From Nocardioides guangzhouensis (GTDB taxonomy: Bacteria > Actinomycetota > Actinomycetes > Propionibacteriales > Nocardioidaceae): a DNA stretch of 64,000 nucleotides. Shown piece by piece: positions 10,033 through 19,592 of the stretch. The notes under the pieces are model-generated. The model was given only the letters and a program-made list of their open reading frames with translations. It made no database searches and had not been told where the DNA came from. Within the stretch, counting starts at the first letter, position 1, and each line of letters opens with the position of its first letter. The translations under genes were made by a program, and so were the position numbers. The stretch covers positions 1 through 64,000 of the forward strand of contig NZ_SDKM01000006.1 in the NCBI RefSeq assembly GCF_004519545.1. The letters are read 5' to 3'.

Positions 10033-11199
10033 ATGGCCCTCGTCGACCCCGGCAGCACCAGCGACCTGCGCGCACGGGTGGCGCACGCGTTCGAGCAGCG
10101 GCTCGGGCGACCGCCGACCGTGGTCGGGCGGGCGCCGGGGCGGGTGAACCTGATCGGCGAGCACACCGACTACAACGGCGGCCTGTGCCTGCCGCTCGCG
10201 CTTCCCCACGCGACGTACGCCGCCGCGGCGTCCCGCGACGACGAGGTGCTTCGGATCTCGGCGGCCGCGTTCGACACGCCCTGGGAGGGCCGGGTCGCCG
10301 ACCTGGCAGCCGGCAAGGTCGACGGCTGGGCGACGTACGCCGCGGGCGTGGTGTGGGCGCTCGCCGACGAGGGCGTCACGGTCCCGGGTCTCGACGTGCA
10401 CATCGACTCCACGGTCCCGGTCGGCGCCGGCCTGTCCAGCTCGGCCGCGGTCGAGTGCGCGGTCGCGGTCGCCGTCGCCGCGCTGGCGGGCCGCGACCTC
10501 ACCGACGACCTGCGGCACGTGCTGCTCGCCGCCTGCATCCGCGCCGAGTCGGAGATGGCCGGGGCGCCGACCGGCGGGATGGACCAAGCGGTCGCCCTCT
10601 TCGGTGCGCCCGACTCCGCGCTGCTGCTGGACTTCGACGCCGGCAGCCAGGCGCAGGTCCCGCTGCACCTCGCCGGCTCCGGGCTGGCGCTGCTGGTCGT
10701 CGACACCCGGGTGTCGCACGCCCTCACCGACGGCTCGTACGGCGACCGGCGGGCCGAGTGCGACCGCGCGGCCGCCCTGCTCGGCGTGCCGGTGCTGTCG
10801 CGGGCCACGGGCTGGGAGGGGCTCGCCGACCCGGTCCTCGCCCGCCGTGCCCGTCACGTGCTCACCGAGAACCGGCGCGTCCGCGACGTGGTCGACGCCT
10901 GCACTGCCGGCGACTGGCCGGCGGTCGGGGTGCTCTTCGCCGCCTCCCACCTCTCGATGCGCGACGACTTCGAGATCAGCTGCGCCGAGCTCGACACCGC
11001 CGTCTCCACCGCCGTCGAGGCCGGCGCCCTCGGCGCCCGCATGACCGGCGGCGGCTTCGGCGGCTCCGCCGTCGTGCTGGTCCCCGAGGAGCGGGTCGCC
11101 GCCGTGCAGCGCGCCGTCGACGCGGCGTTCGTCCAGGCCGGCTGGGGAGCCCCGGCGTACCTCCTCGCCGTCCCCGGCCCCGCCGCCGCGGTCGTCTGA
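10033..11199 (+). CDS. galK: Galactokinase
   Basis: ATP-dependent phosphorylation of galactose to galactose 1-phosphate, first step of the Leloir pathway. The 388-residue GHMP kinase shows the galactokinase signature GRVNLIGEHTDYNGG near residue 40, the GHMP glycine/serine loop PVGAGLSSSAAVE near residue 133, and the C-terminal MTGGGFGGSAV. ATG 10033 was chosen over the upstream GTG 10024 because it stands seven bases behind TAGGGT and GTG 10024 falls inside that hexamer. No galT or galE lies next to it here, so galactose genes must be scattered in this genome. Confidence 0.93.
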   Translation: MALVDPGSTSDLRARVAHAFEQRLGRPPTVVGRAPGRVNLIGEHTDYNGGLCLPLALPHATYAAAASRDDEVLRISAAAFDTPWEGRVADLAAGKVDGWATYAAGVVWALADEGVTVPGLDVHIDSTVPVGAGLSSSAAVECAVAVAVAALAGRDLTDDLRHVLLAACIRAESEMAGAPTGGMDQAVALFGAPDSALLLDFDAGSQAQVPLHLAGSGLALLVVDTRVSHALTDGSYGDRRAECDRAAALLGVPVLSRATGWEGLADPVLARRARHVLTENRRVRDVVDACTAGDWPAVGVLFAASHLSMRDDFEISCAELDTAVSTAVEAGALGARMTGGGFGGSAVVLVPEERVAAVQRAVDAAFVQAGWGAPAYLLAVPGPAAAVV

Positions 11200-11207
11200 G
11201 TCGGCGA

Positions 11208-13645
11208 CTACCGCGCCTCGCCGAGGACCTGGCGTACGTCGTCCGGTCCGGCCGCAGTCAGGCATCGGCCCACCAGGTCGGCATCGGTCGCTCGCGCCGT
11301 CTCCCGCACCGCCTGCTTGACCGCCGCCACCGACGGCGGGGCCACGCTCAGCTCGCGCACGCCCAGGGCGACCAGCAGGGCGGCCGCCCGCTCGTCGGCG
11401 GCGAGCTCACCGCAGACCGCGACCAGCGTGTCGTCACCGGCCGCCCGGCACACGGCGCCGACCAGCTGGAGCACCGCCGGGTCGAGCGGGTCGCCGAGCG
11501 CCGCCACGGATGCGTTCCCCCGCTCGGCGGCGAGGGTGTACTGCGTGAGGTCGTTGGTGCCGATGCTGAAGAAGTCGACGTACGGCGCGAACGCGGCCGC
11601 CTTCAGCGCTGCCGCCGGCACCTCCACCATGATCCCGACCTGCAACCCTTCCGGTCGCCCCCTCCCGACGGCGGCGATCGCGTCGTCCAGGCAGCGGCGG
11701 GCGTCCTCGAGCTCGGCGAGCGTGCTGACCATCGGGAACATCACGCTCACCGGGGTCTCGTGGGCCACGGTCACGAACGCCGTCAGCTGCTGCTCCAGGA
11801 GGGCCCGCTCCGCCAGCGCCAGCCGGATTCCGCGCATGCCCAGGAACGGGTTCGCCTCCACCGGCTGCGAGGCGAACGGCAGCGGCTTGTCGCCGCCGAC
11901 GTCGAGGGTGCGCAGGGTGAGCCGCCGGCCGCCCAGGGCGGCGGCCATCGCCCGGTACACCTCGACCTGCTCGTCGACCGCCGGTGCCTCCTCGCGCCCC
12001 AGGTAGAGGAACTCGGTGCGCACCAGGCCGGCCACGTCGGCACCGTTGGCGGCCGCCGCCCGGGCGTCGTCGAGGGACCCGAGGTTGGCGCTGACGAGGA
12101 CGTCGACGCCGTCGCCGGTGGACGCCGGCAGGTGGGCACCGGCCCGGGCCGTGTCGGCCTTCGCCCGGGCCTGCTCGTCCGCGGCGAGCAGCGCGTCGAG
12201 CACGTCGCCCGTGGGCTCGACGTACAGCTCGCCGGTCGAGCCGTCGAGCGCGACCGTGCTGCCCGGAGCGACGGTGAGCACCGTCGGCCCGGCACCGACC
12301 ACGGCGGGAATCCCGCGCGCCCGGGCCAGGATCGCGCTGTGGCTGGTCGGGCTGCCCGACGCCAGCACCAGTCCCCTGATCCGGCCGGGCTCGAGCTCCG
12401 CGACCTGCGCGGGCAGCAGGTCGTCGGCGAGCAGGACACCGTCGCCCTCGATCCTGGACGCCGGCGCACCGGTCAGGGCCCGGGCCACCTGCTGGCCGAC
12501 GGCGTGGACGTCGGCCGCGCGCTCGCGAAGGTAGACGTCCTCGACCGTCGCGAACTGGGCCTCGACCCCGGAGGTCGCGTCGGCCCAGGCGCGGGGCGCG
12601 GCCGCGCCTGCGTCGATCCGGGCCCGGACGTCGTCCACGAGGTCGGTGTCGTCGAGGAGCATGAGGTGCGCGTCGAAGATCCGGGCCTCGGCCTCGCCGT
12701 TGTCCCGGGCGGTGACGGCGCGGATGCGCTGCAGGTCGCGGCGTACCTCTGCGATCGCCCCGCGCACCCGCCGCCACTCGACCGAGGGGTCGTCGCCGAC
12801 CTCGTCGGGGACCACCACGTCGGAGGTCGAGAGGAGGACGGCCGGACCGATCGCGATGCCCGGGGCTGCGGCCAGCGCGCCGGCCGACCGGGCGGGCGGA
12901 GCGACGTCGGCGGCGACGTGCTCGGGCTCGTCGAAGCGTCGCTCGGAGAGCGCCACGAGGTGGTCGACCGCCTCACGCGCCTGGCTGCCGGTCGCGCTCA
13001 GCTCCACCCGGTGACCACACAGGGCGCCCAGCGTCGCCACCCGGGACAGGCTGGTCGCGGGCACCGGCCCCGCCCCGGTGTCCAGGTTGCGGAGCTCGAC
13101 GCGCGCGTCGAAGAACCTCGCCTCCTGGACCAGCCGGGCCGCGGGCCGGGCGTGCAGGCCGTGCGGGTTGAGGATCTTGACCACCGCCACCAGTGCGTCG
13201 GGGGGCGGGCCGCCACCCGGGTCGGTCCCGGACGACGGGGCCGGGTCGGCCACCTGGGACTGCTTGGCGGCCAGCGAGCCGACCGCCTCCGCCGCCACGT
13301 CCGCCGGTGCCGCGCCGCCGGCCGCGGCGACCGCCGCGACCACCAGGCCCTCGACCAGCGGGGCCGGGCACAGCAGGGTCCGCTCCCGTACGTCGGCCGA
13401 CAGCATGTCGAGCGCCAGCTCGGCGGACAGGACCGCGCTGCCGAGGTCCATCAGCACCACGACTCCCTGCCCGTCGTCGGCGACCTCGATCGCCGCGACG
13501 ATGGCCGTGGCGTCCGTGCCGAACGTGGTGGGGTCGAGCCCGGCCGCCACCGCGATGCGGAGGTCGGAGCCGTGCAGCATCTCCCCGGCCAGCTCGACCG
13601 CGGCGTCGGCGAGGGCCCGGCTGTGCGAGACGACCACCAGTCCGG

Positions 13646-13649
<4 letters not shown>
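11208..13649 (-). CDS. dhaM: PTS-dependent dihydroxyacetone kinase phosphoryl donor DhaM (EIIA-HPr-full-length EI fusion)
   Basis: Supplies phosphate from PEP to DhaL-ADP. Three modules follow in one 813-residue chain: an EIIA-Man-like domain with the active His9 in VVSHS; HPr at about 152-240 with phospho-His166 in GLHARPA; and enzyme I from about 255 to the end, with His437 in SGSPTSHSAIL and the complete PEP-binding barrel (VGIMVEVPAAALKAAAFAP, SIGTNDLTQY). E. coli DhaM carries only the N-terminal part of EI, so this protein may run the whole relay without separate PtsI or PtsH. GTG 13649 overlaps the dhaL stop by four bases (GTGA), implying coupled translation. Confidence 0.92.
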
Positions 13650-14284
<635 letters not shown>

Positions 14285-14313
14285 TGCACTCACCTCTCGG
14301 GTCCTCGTCGCGT

Positions 14314-15303
14314 TCACGCTCCCCACCGCAGGGCGGAGGTCCTGACCGGAGCGTCCCACAACCGGAGCAGCTCGTCGTCGAGCTTGAGCAGGGTCACCGA
14401 GCACCCCGCCATGTCCAGGCTGGTGATGTAGCTGCCGACCAGTGAGCGGGCGACGGTGATCCCGGCCTTGCCCAGCAGGCGGTTGACCTCGTGGTACATG
14501 AGGTACAGCTCGATGAGCGGTGAGCCGCCCATGCCGTTGACGAACGCCAGGACGCCGTCCCCGCCGGTGAACTCGTGGTCGTCGAGGATCGGGTCCACCA
14601 GCATCTGCGCCATCTCGCTCGCGGGTGCCAGCGGGACGCGGGTGCGCCCCGGCTCGCCGTGGATCCCGATGCCGACCTCGATCTGGTCCTCCGGCAGGTC
14701 GAACGTCGGGCTGCCGGCGGCAGGCACGGTGCACGACGTGAGCGCCAGGCCCATGCTGCGGCCCTGCGCGTTCACCTTCCGCGCGACGTCCGCGACCTCG
14801 GACAGGCTGCGTCCGGACTCCGCGGCGGCGCCGGCGATCTTCTCGACCAGGACGGTCACACCGACCCCGCGACGGCCGACGGTGTAGAGACTGTCCTGCA
14901 CGGCCACGTCGTCGTCGGTCACCACCGCGACGACCTCGGTGTCCGCGAGCTCCGCGGCCATCTCGAAGTTCATGACGTCGCCGGTGTAGTTCTTCACGAT
15001 GTGGAGCACGCCCGCGCCGCCGTCGACGCCGCGGGTGGCGGCGAGGATCTGGTCCGGCACCGGCGAGGTGAAGACCTCGCCGCAGGCGGCCGCGTCGAGC
15101 ATGCCCGGGCCGACGAAGCCGCCGTGCAGCGGCTCGTGTCCGGAGCCACCGCCGGAGACCAGGCCGACCTTGCCCGCCCGGGGAGCGTCGCCGCGGAAGA
15201 TGACCCGGTTCTGGTGGTCGACGCGCAGGTCGGGGTGGGCGGCCTCGACCCCGAGCAGGGCCTCGGCCAGGACGTCGGCGGGAGCGTTGATGAGCTTCTT
15301 CAT
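14314..15303 (-). CDS. dhaK: Dihydroxyacetone-binding kinase subunit DhaK
   Basis: Binds dihydroxyacetone covalently as a hemiaminal and receives phosphate from DhaL, giving dihydroxyacetone phosphate for glycolysis. The 329-residue protein has [19 protein letters not shown] near residue 47, [16 protein letters not shown] near 99, and the substrate-binding His215 in [12 protein letters not shown] 15303 follows GAGAGAGG. The gap to the upstream MIP channel is only 28 bases, so channel, DhaK, DhaL and DhaM form one operon for glycerol or dihydroxyacetone uptake and phosphorylation. Confidence 0.95.
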   Translation of the reverse strand: MKKLINAPADVLAEALLGVEAAHPDLRVDHQNRVIFRGDAPRAGKVGLVSGGGSGHEPLHGGFVGPGMLDAAACGEVFTSPVPDQILAATRGVDGGAGVLHIVKNYTGDVMNFEMAAELADTEVVAVVTDDDVAVQDSLYTVGRRGVGVTVLVEKIAGAAAESGRSLSEVADVARKVNAQGRSMGLALTSCTVPAAGSPTFDLPEDQIEVGIGIHGEPGRTRVPLAPASEMAQMLVDPILDDHEFTGGDGVLAFVNGMGGSPLIELYLMYHEVNRLLGKAGITVARSLVGSYITSLDMAGCSVTLLKLDDELLRLWDAPVRTSALRWGA

Positions 15304-15331
15304 GGTTGCGTCCTCTCTCGGATCGTGGCGC

Positions 15332-16111
15332 TCAGGCCTGGCCGGCGGGCTCGCGGACCGGGGCTGCAGGGGCGGGTGCTTCCACTGTCTCAGCAGCGGG
15401 CTCGTCGGAGCCACGGACGAGCGCGGTGTACGCCAGGGCGGCGACGGCACCGGCCGCGAGCTCGGCCAGCACGTAGACCGGCAGCTGCTCCCACTTCACC
15501 GTGCCCCCGGCGATCTGCTGCACGAGCATCGGACCGAAGGTGCGGGCCGGGTTGATCGACGCGCCTGTCGTCGGCGCGACCGGGATGATCGCGGCGAACA
15601 CCACGAGGCCGATGGCCACGCCGGCGAAGCCCGCCGGCGCCTTGGCGTGGATGACGCCGAAGATCGTGAACACCAGGATGAACGTGCCGACGAACTCGGC
15701 GGCGAACGCCTGGCCGACCCCGACCGAGTCGGCGTACGACGCGACGCCGAGGCCGACGTCGCTGGCCTTCTGGCCGAGGACCGCGATGATCGCGGCGGCT
15801 CCGGCCGTGGCTCCGACGAGCTGGGCGGCGATGTAGCCCGGCACCTCGCGCCACGGGAACTTGCCGGTCACGGCGAGCCCCAGCGTGACCGCGGGGTTGA
15901 TGTGGTTGCCGCTGACGTGGCCGAGCGCGTAGACGGTGGCCACGACGATGGTGCCGAAGGCCAGGGAGATCATCCCGAGGTCGGCCATGGTGAACGGCGC
16001 GTCCCCGTTGACGATCAGCGTCGCGGGCACCGAGCCCACACCGATGAAGACGAGGAACGCGGTCCCGATGGCTTCCGAGGCCAGTTTCTGGGTGGTGGAC
16101 GGTACGTGCAT
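15332..16111 (-). CDS. MIP-family channel (glycerol facilitator or aquaporin)
   Basis: A six-helix membrane channel of 259 residues with both half-helix signatures, HINPAVTLG near residue 70 and [10 protein letters not shown] near 186. The residue after the second NPAR is Thr, as in aquaporins (Ser/Thr) rather than the Asp of E. coli GlpF, so the selectivity filter does not by itself prove glycerol transport. Its position as first gene of the dhaKLM operon, opposite an IclR regulator, favours glycerol or dihydroxyacetone. The C-terminus (last 30 residues) is Pro/Ala/Glu-rich and cytoplasmic. Confidence 0.9.
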   Translation of the reverse strand: MHVPSTTQKLASEAIGTAFLVFIGVGSVPATLIVNGDAPFTMADLGMISLAFGTIVVATVYALGHVSGNHINPAVTLGLAVTGKFPWREVPGYIAAQLVGATAGAAAIIAVLGQKASDVGLGVASYADSVGVGQAFAAEFVGTFILVFTIFGVIHAKAPAGFAGVAIGLVVFAAIIPVAPTTGASINPARTFGPMLVQQIAGGTVKWEQLPVYVLAELAAGAVAALAYTALVRGSDEPAAETVEAPAPAAPVREPAGQA

Positions 16112-16170
16112 GAGGTTCCCTCCGACAGACGGTCGTCGCGCGAGGTGCGGCGATCGCAGATCCGTGTTTG

Positions 16171-16194
16171 AATATCATTCGATATTGTCGAATG
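16171..16194. promoter_or_regulatory. Overlapping inverted repeats, probable IclR-regulator operator
   Basis: Two overlapping palindromes lie between the divergent MIP and IclR genes: AATATC-N4-GATATT (16171-16186) and CATTCGA-N5-TCGAATG (16176-16194). The AT-rich block is conspicuous in its GC-rich surroundings. It is about 60 bases upstream of the MIP start and 90 bases upstream of the regulator start. Confidence 0.6.
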
Positions 16195-16283
16195 GTTCTC
16201 GGAGGCTACGCTTCTGTTTCACAACTTCGCAAGACCCCTCTCACGGCCGGTCCACACCGGTCCCCCGCTCCGGAGGTGAGCCG

Positions 16284-17090
16284 ATGATCCAGTCGATCGA
16301 CCGTGCGCTCCGCGTGCTCACGGTGCTGGCCGGCGACCACCGGCTGAGCCTCGGCGAGATCGCCCAGCGCCTGGACCTTCCCCCGTCGACGGTGCACGGG
16401 ATCGTGCGCACGCTGCTCCCCCACCGGATGGTGGTGCAGGAGCACGACTCCGGGCACTACCGGCTCGGGCCCGCCGTGCTCACGCTGGGCAACGTCTACC
16501 TCGACACCCTCGAGCTGCGGTCCCGGGTCGCTCCCTGGGCCGAGGACCTCGCCCGGCGGACCGGGCTCGCTGTCCGCACCGCCGTCATGCTCGTCGAGGA
16601 CGTGGTGGTGGTCCACCACGAGCCGCGTCCCGACGGTTCACGCCAGATGCCGGAGGTCGGGATCGTGATCCCCGCCCACGCGTCCGCGCTGGGCAAGGCC
16701 CTGCTCGCCTTCGACGACGAGGCCGCCGAGACGGTGCTGGGCGGCCCGCTCCGCAGCATGAGCGGCGACACGGTCACCGACGTGCGGGCCCTGCGCGGGC
16801 AGCTGAAGACGATCCGCCAGACCGGCCTCGCGGAAGAGGTCGAGGAGGCCGTGCTCGGCGAGTGCGAGCTCGCCGCCGTGCTCTGCGACCGGCTGGGCAG
16901 CCCGGTCGGCGCGATCGGGCTGGTGGCCCCGGCCGAGGAGTGGCCGCTCGACGCGGCAGTGGTCACGGCGCTGCGCACCGCCGCACGCTCGGTGTCCCGC
17001 GAGCTCGGGGCCACGTCCTGGCCGCCCCACGGCGATGCGCCGAAGGCCTCCGACATGGGCACCCGCCGCAAGCGGCCGCGGCCCGCCTAG
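16284..17090 (+). CDS. IclR-family transcriptional regulator of the dha/MIP operon
   Basis: A 268-residue regulator with an N-terminal winged helix (IQSIDRALRVLTVLAG, then LSLGEIAQRLDLPPSTVHGI) and a C-terminal IclR effector domain (SALGKALLAF, LGECELAAVLCDRLG, VGAIGLVAP). ATG 16284 has an excellent Shine-Dalgarno sequence (GGAGGTGAG). It is divergent from the MIP-dhaKLM operon, an arrangement like that of GylR and the glycerol operon in Streptomyces, so it probably responds to glycerol, glycerol 3-phosphate or dihydroxyacetone. The last 20 residues are basic and not part of the domain. Confidence 0.9.
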   Translation: MIQSIDRALRVLTVLAGDHRLSLGEIAQRLDLPPSTVHGIVRTLLPHRMVVQEHDSGHYRLGPAVLTLGNVYLDTLELRSRVAPWAEDLARRTGLAVRTAVMLVEDVVVVHHEPRPDGSRQMPEVGIVIPAHASALGKALLAFDDEAAETVLGGPLRSMSGDTVTDVRALRGQLKTIRQTGLAEEVEEAVLGECELAAVLCDRLGSPVGAIGLVAPAEEWPLDAAVVTALRTAARSVSRELGATSWPPHGDAPKASDMGTRRKRPRPA

Positions 17091-17103
17091 GCAGGCTCCC
17101 CGG

Positions 17104-18417
17104 CTACGTGGCCGAGACCCCGATCCGGCCCTCGCGGAACGCGTTGACGAACAGCGCGTGGTCCTTGCGCACGCGCGCCGCGTAGTCGATCCCGAAGTCC
17201 TGAACCCAGGCGGTGAACTCCTTGCGCCGCCGGTCGAGGCTGGTCGCGATCGCCTCCTCGACCTGGAAGTCGACGAGGTCCTGTTGGCTGTCCTCGTCGG
17301 AGGCGCAGTGGATCTTCGCGGTGGCCCGGCCGAGCAGGTCGACGACCTGCGCGATGTCCTCGGGCTCGGTGAGGTCGCTCCAGTCCAGGTCGACCTCGTA
17401 CGGCGACACCTCGGCCACCACGAAGCCCACGCCGTCGAGCGTGGTGTGGCCGAGCATCGGGTCGGTGTGCGCCTGGAGCGCGCGCTGGCTGACCACGGTC
17501 CGGTGGCCCTCGTTGTCGAAGTACGCATCCACGTCGGAGGTGTCGACGAACCGGCTGACCGCCGGCACGTTCGCCTGCTTCATCGACAGCACCACGTCGT
17601 TGTCGAGCGCCTGGCTGAACCCCTCGACCAGCAGGTTGTACGCCGGGAGGCCGGCGCTGCCGATCCCGAACCCGGACTTCGCGACCACGTCGCGCAGGTC
17701 GTAGAAGAGCGCCCGGTCGACCCGCTTGTGCTCGGGGATGGTCTCCAGGTAGCGCTCGAACGCCCGCACGACCTTGCCCCGCTCGGTCTTCGACAACTGC
17801 CGCACCGACGCGTCCTCGCGGAACATCCGCACCCCGTCGACGATCCGGGTCGAGCCGTCGAGCAGGTCGGCCCGACGCTGCAACCGGGCCGAGACCAGCG
17901 CCTCGTGCACCGGCCCCTCGGTGTTGTCGAGGTGCAGCGCGAAGTCGGAGTCGTCGTCGGTGCCGCGGTAGTGGTCGACCTGCGCGAGGTAGGCGCGGAC
18001 GTAGCGGCCGATGAGACGCCGCACGTCGTCCTCGGGCAGCGCCTTCTGCCAGCCCACCAGCGCCAGCGAGGCGGCGAAGCGCTGGAGGTCCCAGGTGAAC
18101 CGGCCGAGGTAGGCCTCGTCGAAGTCGTTGACGTCGAAGACCATGCGGCCGTCGGAGTTGAGGTAGGTGCCGAAGTTCTCGACGTGCAGGTCGCCGTGGA
18201 TCCAGATCCGGCTGCTCCGCTCGTCGACGAACGGGTCCTTCGCCTTCGTCTGGTCGGCGTAGAACAGGCAGGCCGAGCCGCGGTAGAACGCGTGCGGGTC
18301 GGCGGCCATCTTGCGGTACTTCCCGCGGAACGCCACCGGGTCGGCCTTCATCAGCGGCGCGAACGCGTCGTCGAGGACGTCGATGATCAGGGCGGTGCGC
18401 GTGTCTGTCGCGGGCAT
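17104..18417 (-). CDS. DUF2252 family protein
   Basis: A 437-residue protein of the DUF2252 family, whose fold and sequence patterns resemble aminoglycoside-phosphotransferase-like kinases. Recognisable segments are WIHGDLHVENFGTY near residue 90 (comparable to the kinase HGDxxxxN loop), VFDVNDFDEAYLGRFTWDL near 113 (comparable to the metal-binding D), and VDLLGRATAKIHC near the C-terminus. The molecular function is unknown. The start ATG 18417 stands seven bases after CAGACT, a leaderless-type arrangement. The 3' end is only 13 bases from the IclR gene, with no hairpin between. Confidence 0.88.
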   Translation of the reverse strand: MPATDTRTALIIDVLDDAFAPLMKADPVAFRGKYRKMAADPHAFYRGSACLFYADQTKAKDPFVDERSSRIWIHGDLHVENFGTYLNSDGRMVFDVNDFDEAYLGRFTWDLQRFAASLALVGWQKALPEDDVRRLIGRYVRAYLAQVDHYRGTDDDSDFALHLDNTEGPVHEALVSARLQRRADLLDGSTRIVDGVRMFREDASVRQLSKTERGKVVRAFERYLETIPEHKRVDRALFYDLRDVVAKSGFGIGSAGLPAYNLLVEGFSQALDNDVVLSMKQANVPAVSRFVDTSDVDAYFDNEGHRTVVSQRALQAHTDPMLGHTTLDGVGFVVAEVSPYEVDLDWSDLTEPEDIAQVVDLLGRATAKIHCASDEDSQQDLVDFQVEEAIATSLDRRRKEFTAWVQDFGIDYAARVRKDHALFVNAFREGRIGVSAT

Positions 18418-18422
18418 GGCGG

Positions 18423-19088
18423 TCAGTCTGCCCGAGGGGCCATGAGCGGTCCGGGGCCCGCTCCACCCGAGGGCGGGGCCAGCGCCCGGCGCGGGTGCAG
18501 GCCGACCCGGTCGAGCTCGAGCATCGCGAGTCGCTGCACGACGTGCGGGTCCCTGGCCCGCCAGGCGCCGGCCGGGTCGGGGCAGATCCGGGCCAGCGCG
18601 TGCAGCGGCTGGTTTGCGAGTGCCCGCAGCGCGAACAGGTCGAGGTCGTCCGCGGAGTCGACGAACCGGGCACCCGCACTGGCGTCGCGCACGAACCCGA
18701 CCCGGGGCGGCAGGTAGAACCCGAGCACGATCAGCGTCGGCATCAGCGCCAGCCCGAGGCCCAGCCGGAAGGCGAGCGTGTCGACCGCCTCGACGCCGCG
18801 GGCGCTGGCGGCGGCCAGGTCGTCGGAGTAGCCGGCCGCCTCGTCCAGCGGCTGCGCGGCCGTGCCGCCGATCAGGGGGATGTCGCCGAGCGAGTCGGCG
18901 GTGTCCCGCAGGCTGCCGGCCATCCCGGTCGCCGCCGCGCCGGTGTGCTCGGCGGGGCGGGCCAGCTCCTGGACGGTGTCGTTCACGGACACCCCCGCCC
19001 AGATCCAGAACGCCACCCAGAGGAGGACCAGGAGGTCCGCGACGATCTGGCGGGTACGTCGGGCGGGGGTGTCGGCGTACAGCTTCAT
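18423..19088 (-). CDS. Two-helix membrane protein of unknown function
   Basis: A 221-residue protein starting at ATG 19088. Residues about 20-38 (VADLLVLLWVAFWIWAG) and 130-150 (LGLGLALMPTLIVLGFYL) form membrane helices, separated by a roughly 90-residue extracytoplasmic loop rich in Ala, Gly and Asp. The C-terminal 70 residues are cytoplasmic, with Arg/Asp-rich stretches. I do not recognise a family name. It ends six bases upstream of the DUF2252 start on the same strand, so the two may be co-transcribed. Confidence 0.75.
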   Translation of the reverse strand: MKLYADTPARRTRQIVADLLVLLWVAFWIWAGVSVNDTVQELARPAEHTGAAATGMAGSLRDTADSLGDIPLIGGTAAQPLDEAAGYSDDLAAASARGVEAVDTLAFRLGLGLALMPTLIVLGFYLPPRVGFVRDASAGARFVDSADDLDLFALRALANQPLHALARICPDPAGAWRARDPHVVQRLAMLELDRVGLHPRRALAPPSGGAGPGPLMAPRAD

Positions 19089-19200
19089 GCCGCCATCCGA
19101 CCAGCGCACCGGGCGGCTGTCGAGGTCTGGGCCCGCGTACTCAGCCCGGTCGAGTGCGGCGGCGGATCGCCCGGCCAGCCGTTTCCCGGAGCCTTGACCC

Positions 19201-19488
19201 ATGGACGCTCCCACCCACCCGAAGAACACCAACGCCTTCTTCCTGCAGGCCGGCCTCTCGTTCGGCGTCGCCCTGCTGAGCATGGTCCTCGCGGTCGTCT
19301 ACCTGCCCGTCGACCCGTGGATCCGGGCCTTCCTCGGCCTCGGGGTCCTCTACCTCACGACCTCCGCGTTCACGCTCGCGAAGTGCGTGCGCGACAGCCA
19401 GGAGAACCAGGCCGTGCACGCCCGGCTCGACCAGGCCCGGGTGGACAAGATCCTCGCCGAGCACGACCCGTTCCGGCCGGTCTCCTGA
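19201..19488 (+). CDS. YiaA/YiaB-like two-helix membrane protein
   Basis: A 95-residue protein matching the YiaAB two-helix pattern: a helical hairpin of about residues 12-35 (FFLQAGLSFGVALLSMVLAV) and 41-63 (WIRAFLGLGVLYLTTSAFTL), followed by a short charged tail (KCVRDSQENQAV). The family has no established function. ATG 19201 is preceded by CGGAG. A strong hairpin follows the gene. Confidence 0.8.
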   Translation: MDAPTHPKNTNAFFLQAGLSFGVALLSMVLAVVYLPVDPWIRAFLGLGVLYLTTSAFTLAKCVRDSQENQAVHARLDQARVDKILAEHDPFRPVS

Positions 19489-19516
19489 CCGCTCCACGCT
19501 CGCCCCACCGACCCGG

Positions 19517-19559
19517 GCACGACGGGCGTCGGCACGTCGGTGCCGACGCGCCGTCGTGC
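19517..19559 (+). terminator. Long hairpin after the YiaA/B-like gene
   Basis: The arms GCACGACGGGCGTCGGCAC (19517-19535) and 19540-19559 pair almost perfectly (two 9-bp blocks with a small bulge) around a 4-base loop. It separates two genes on the same strand. Confidence 0.7.
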
Positions 19560-19592
19560 TTGACTGCACCCGTCCACCCGCGAGGAGTCCCG

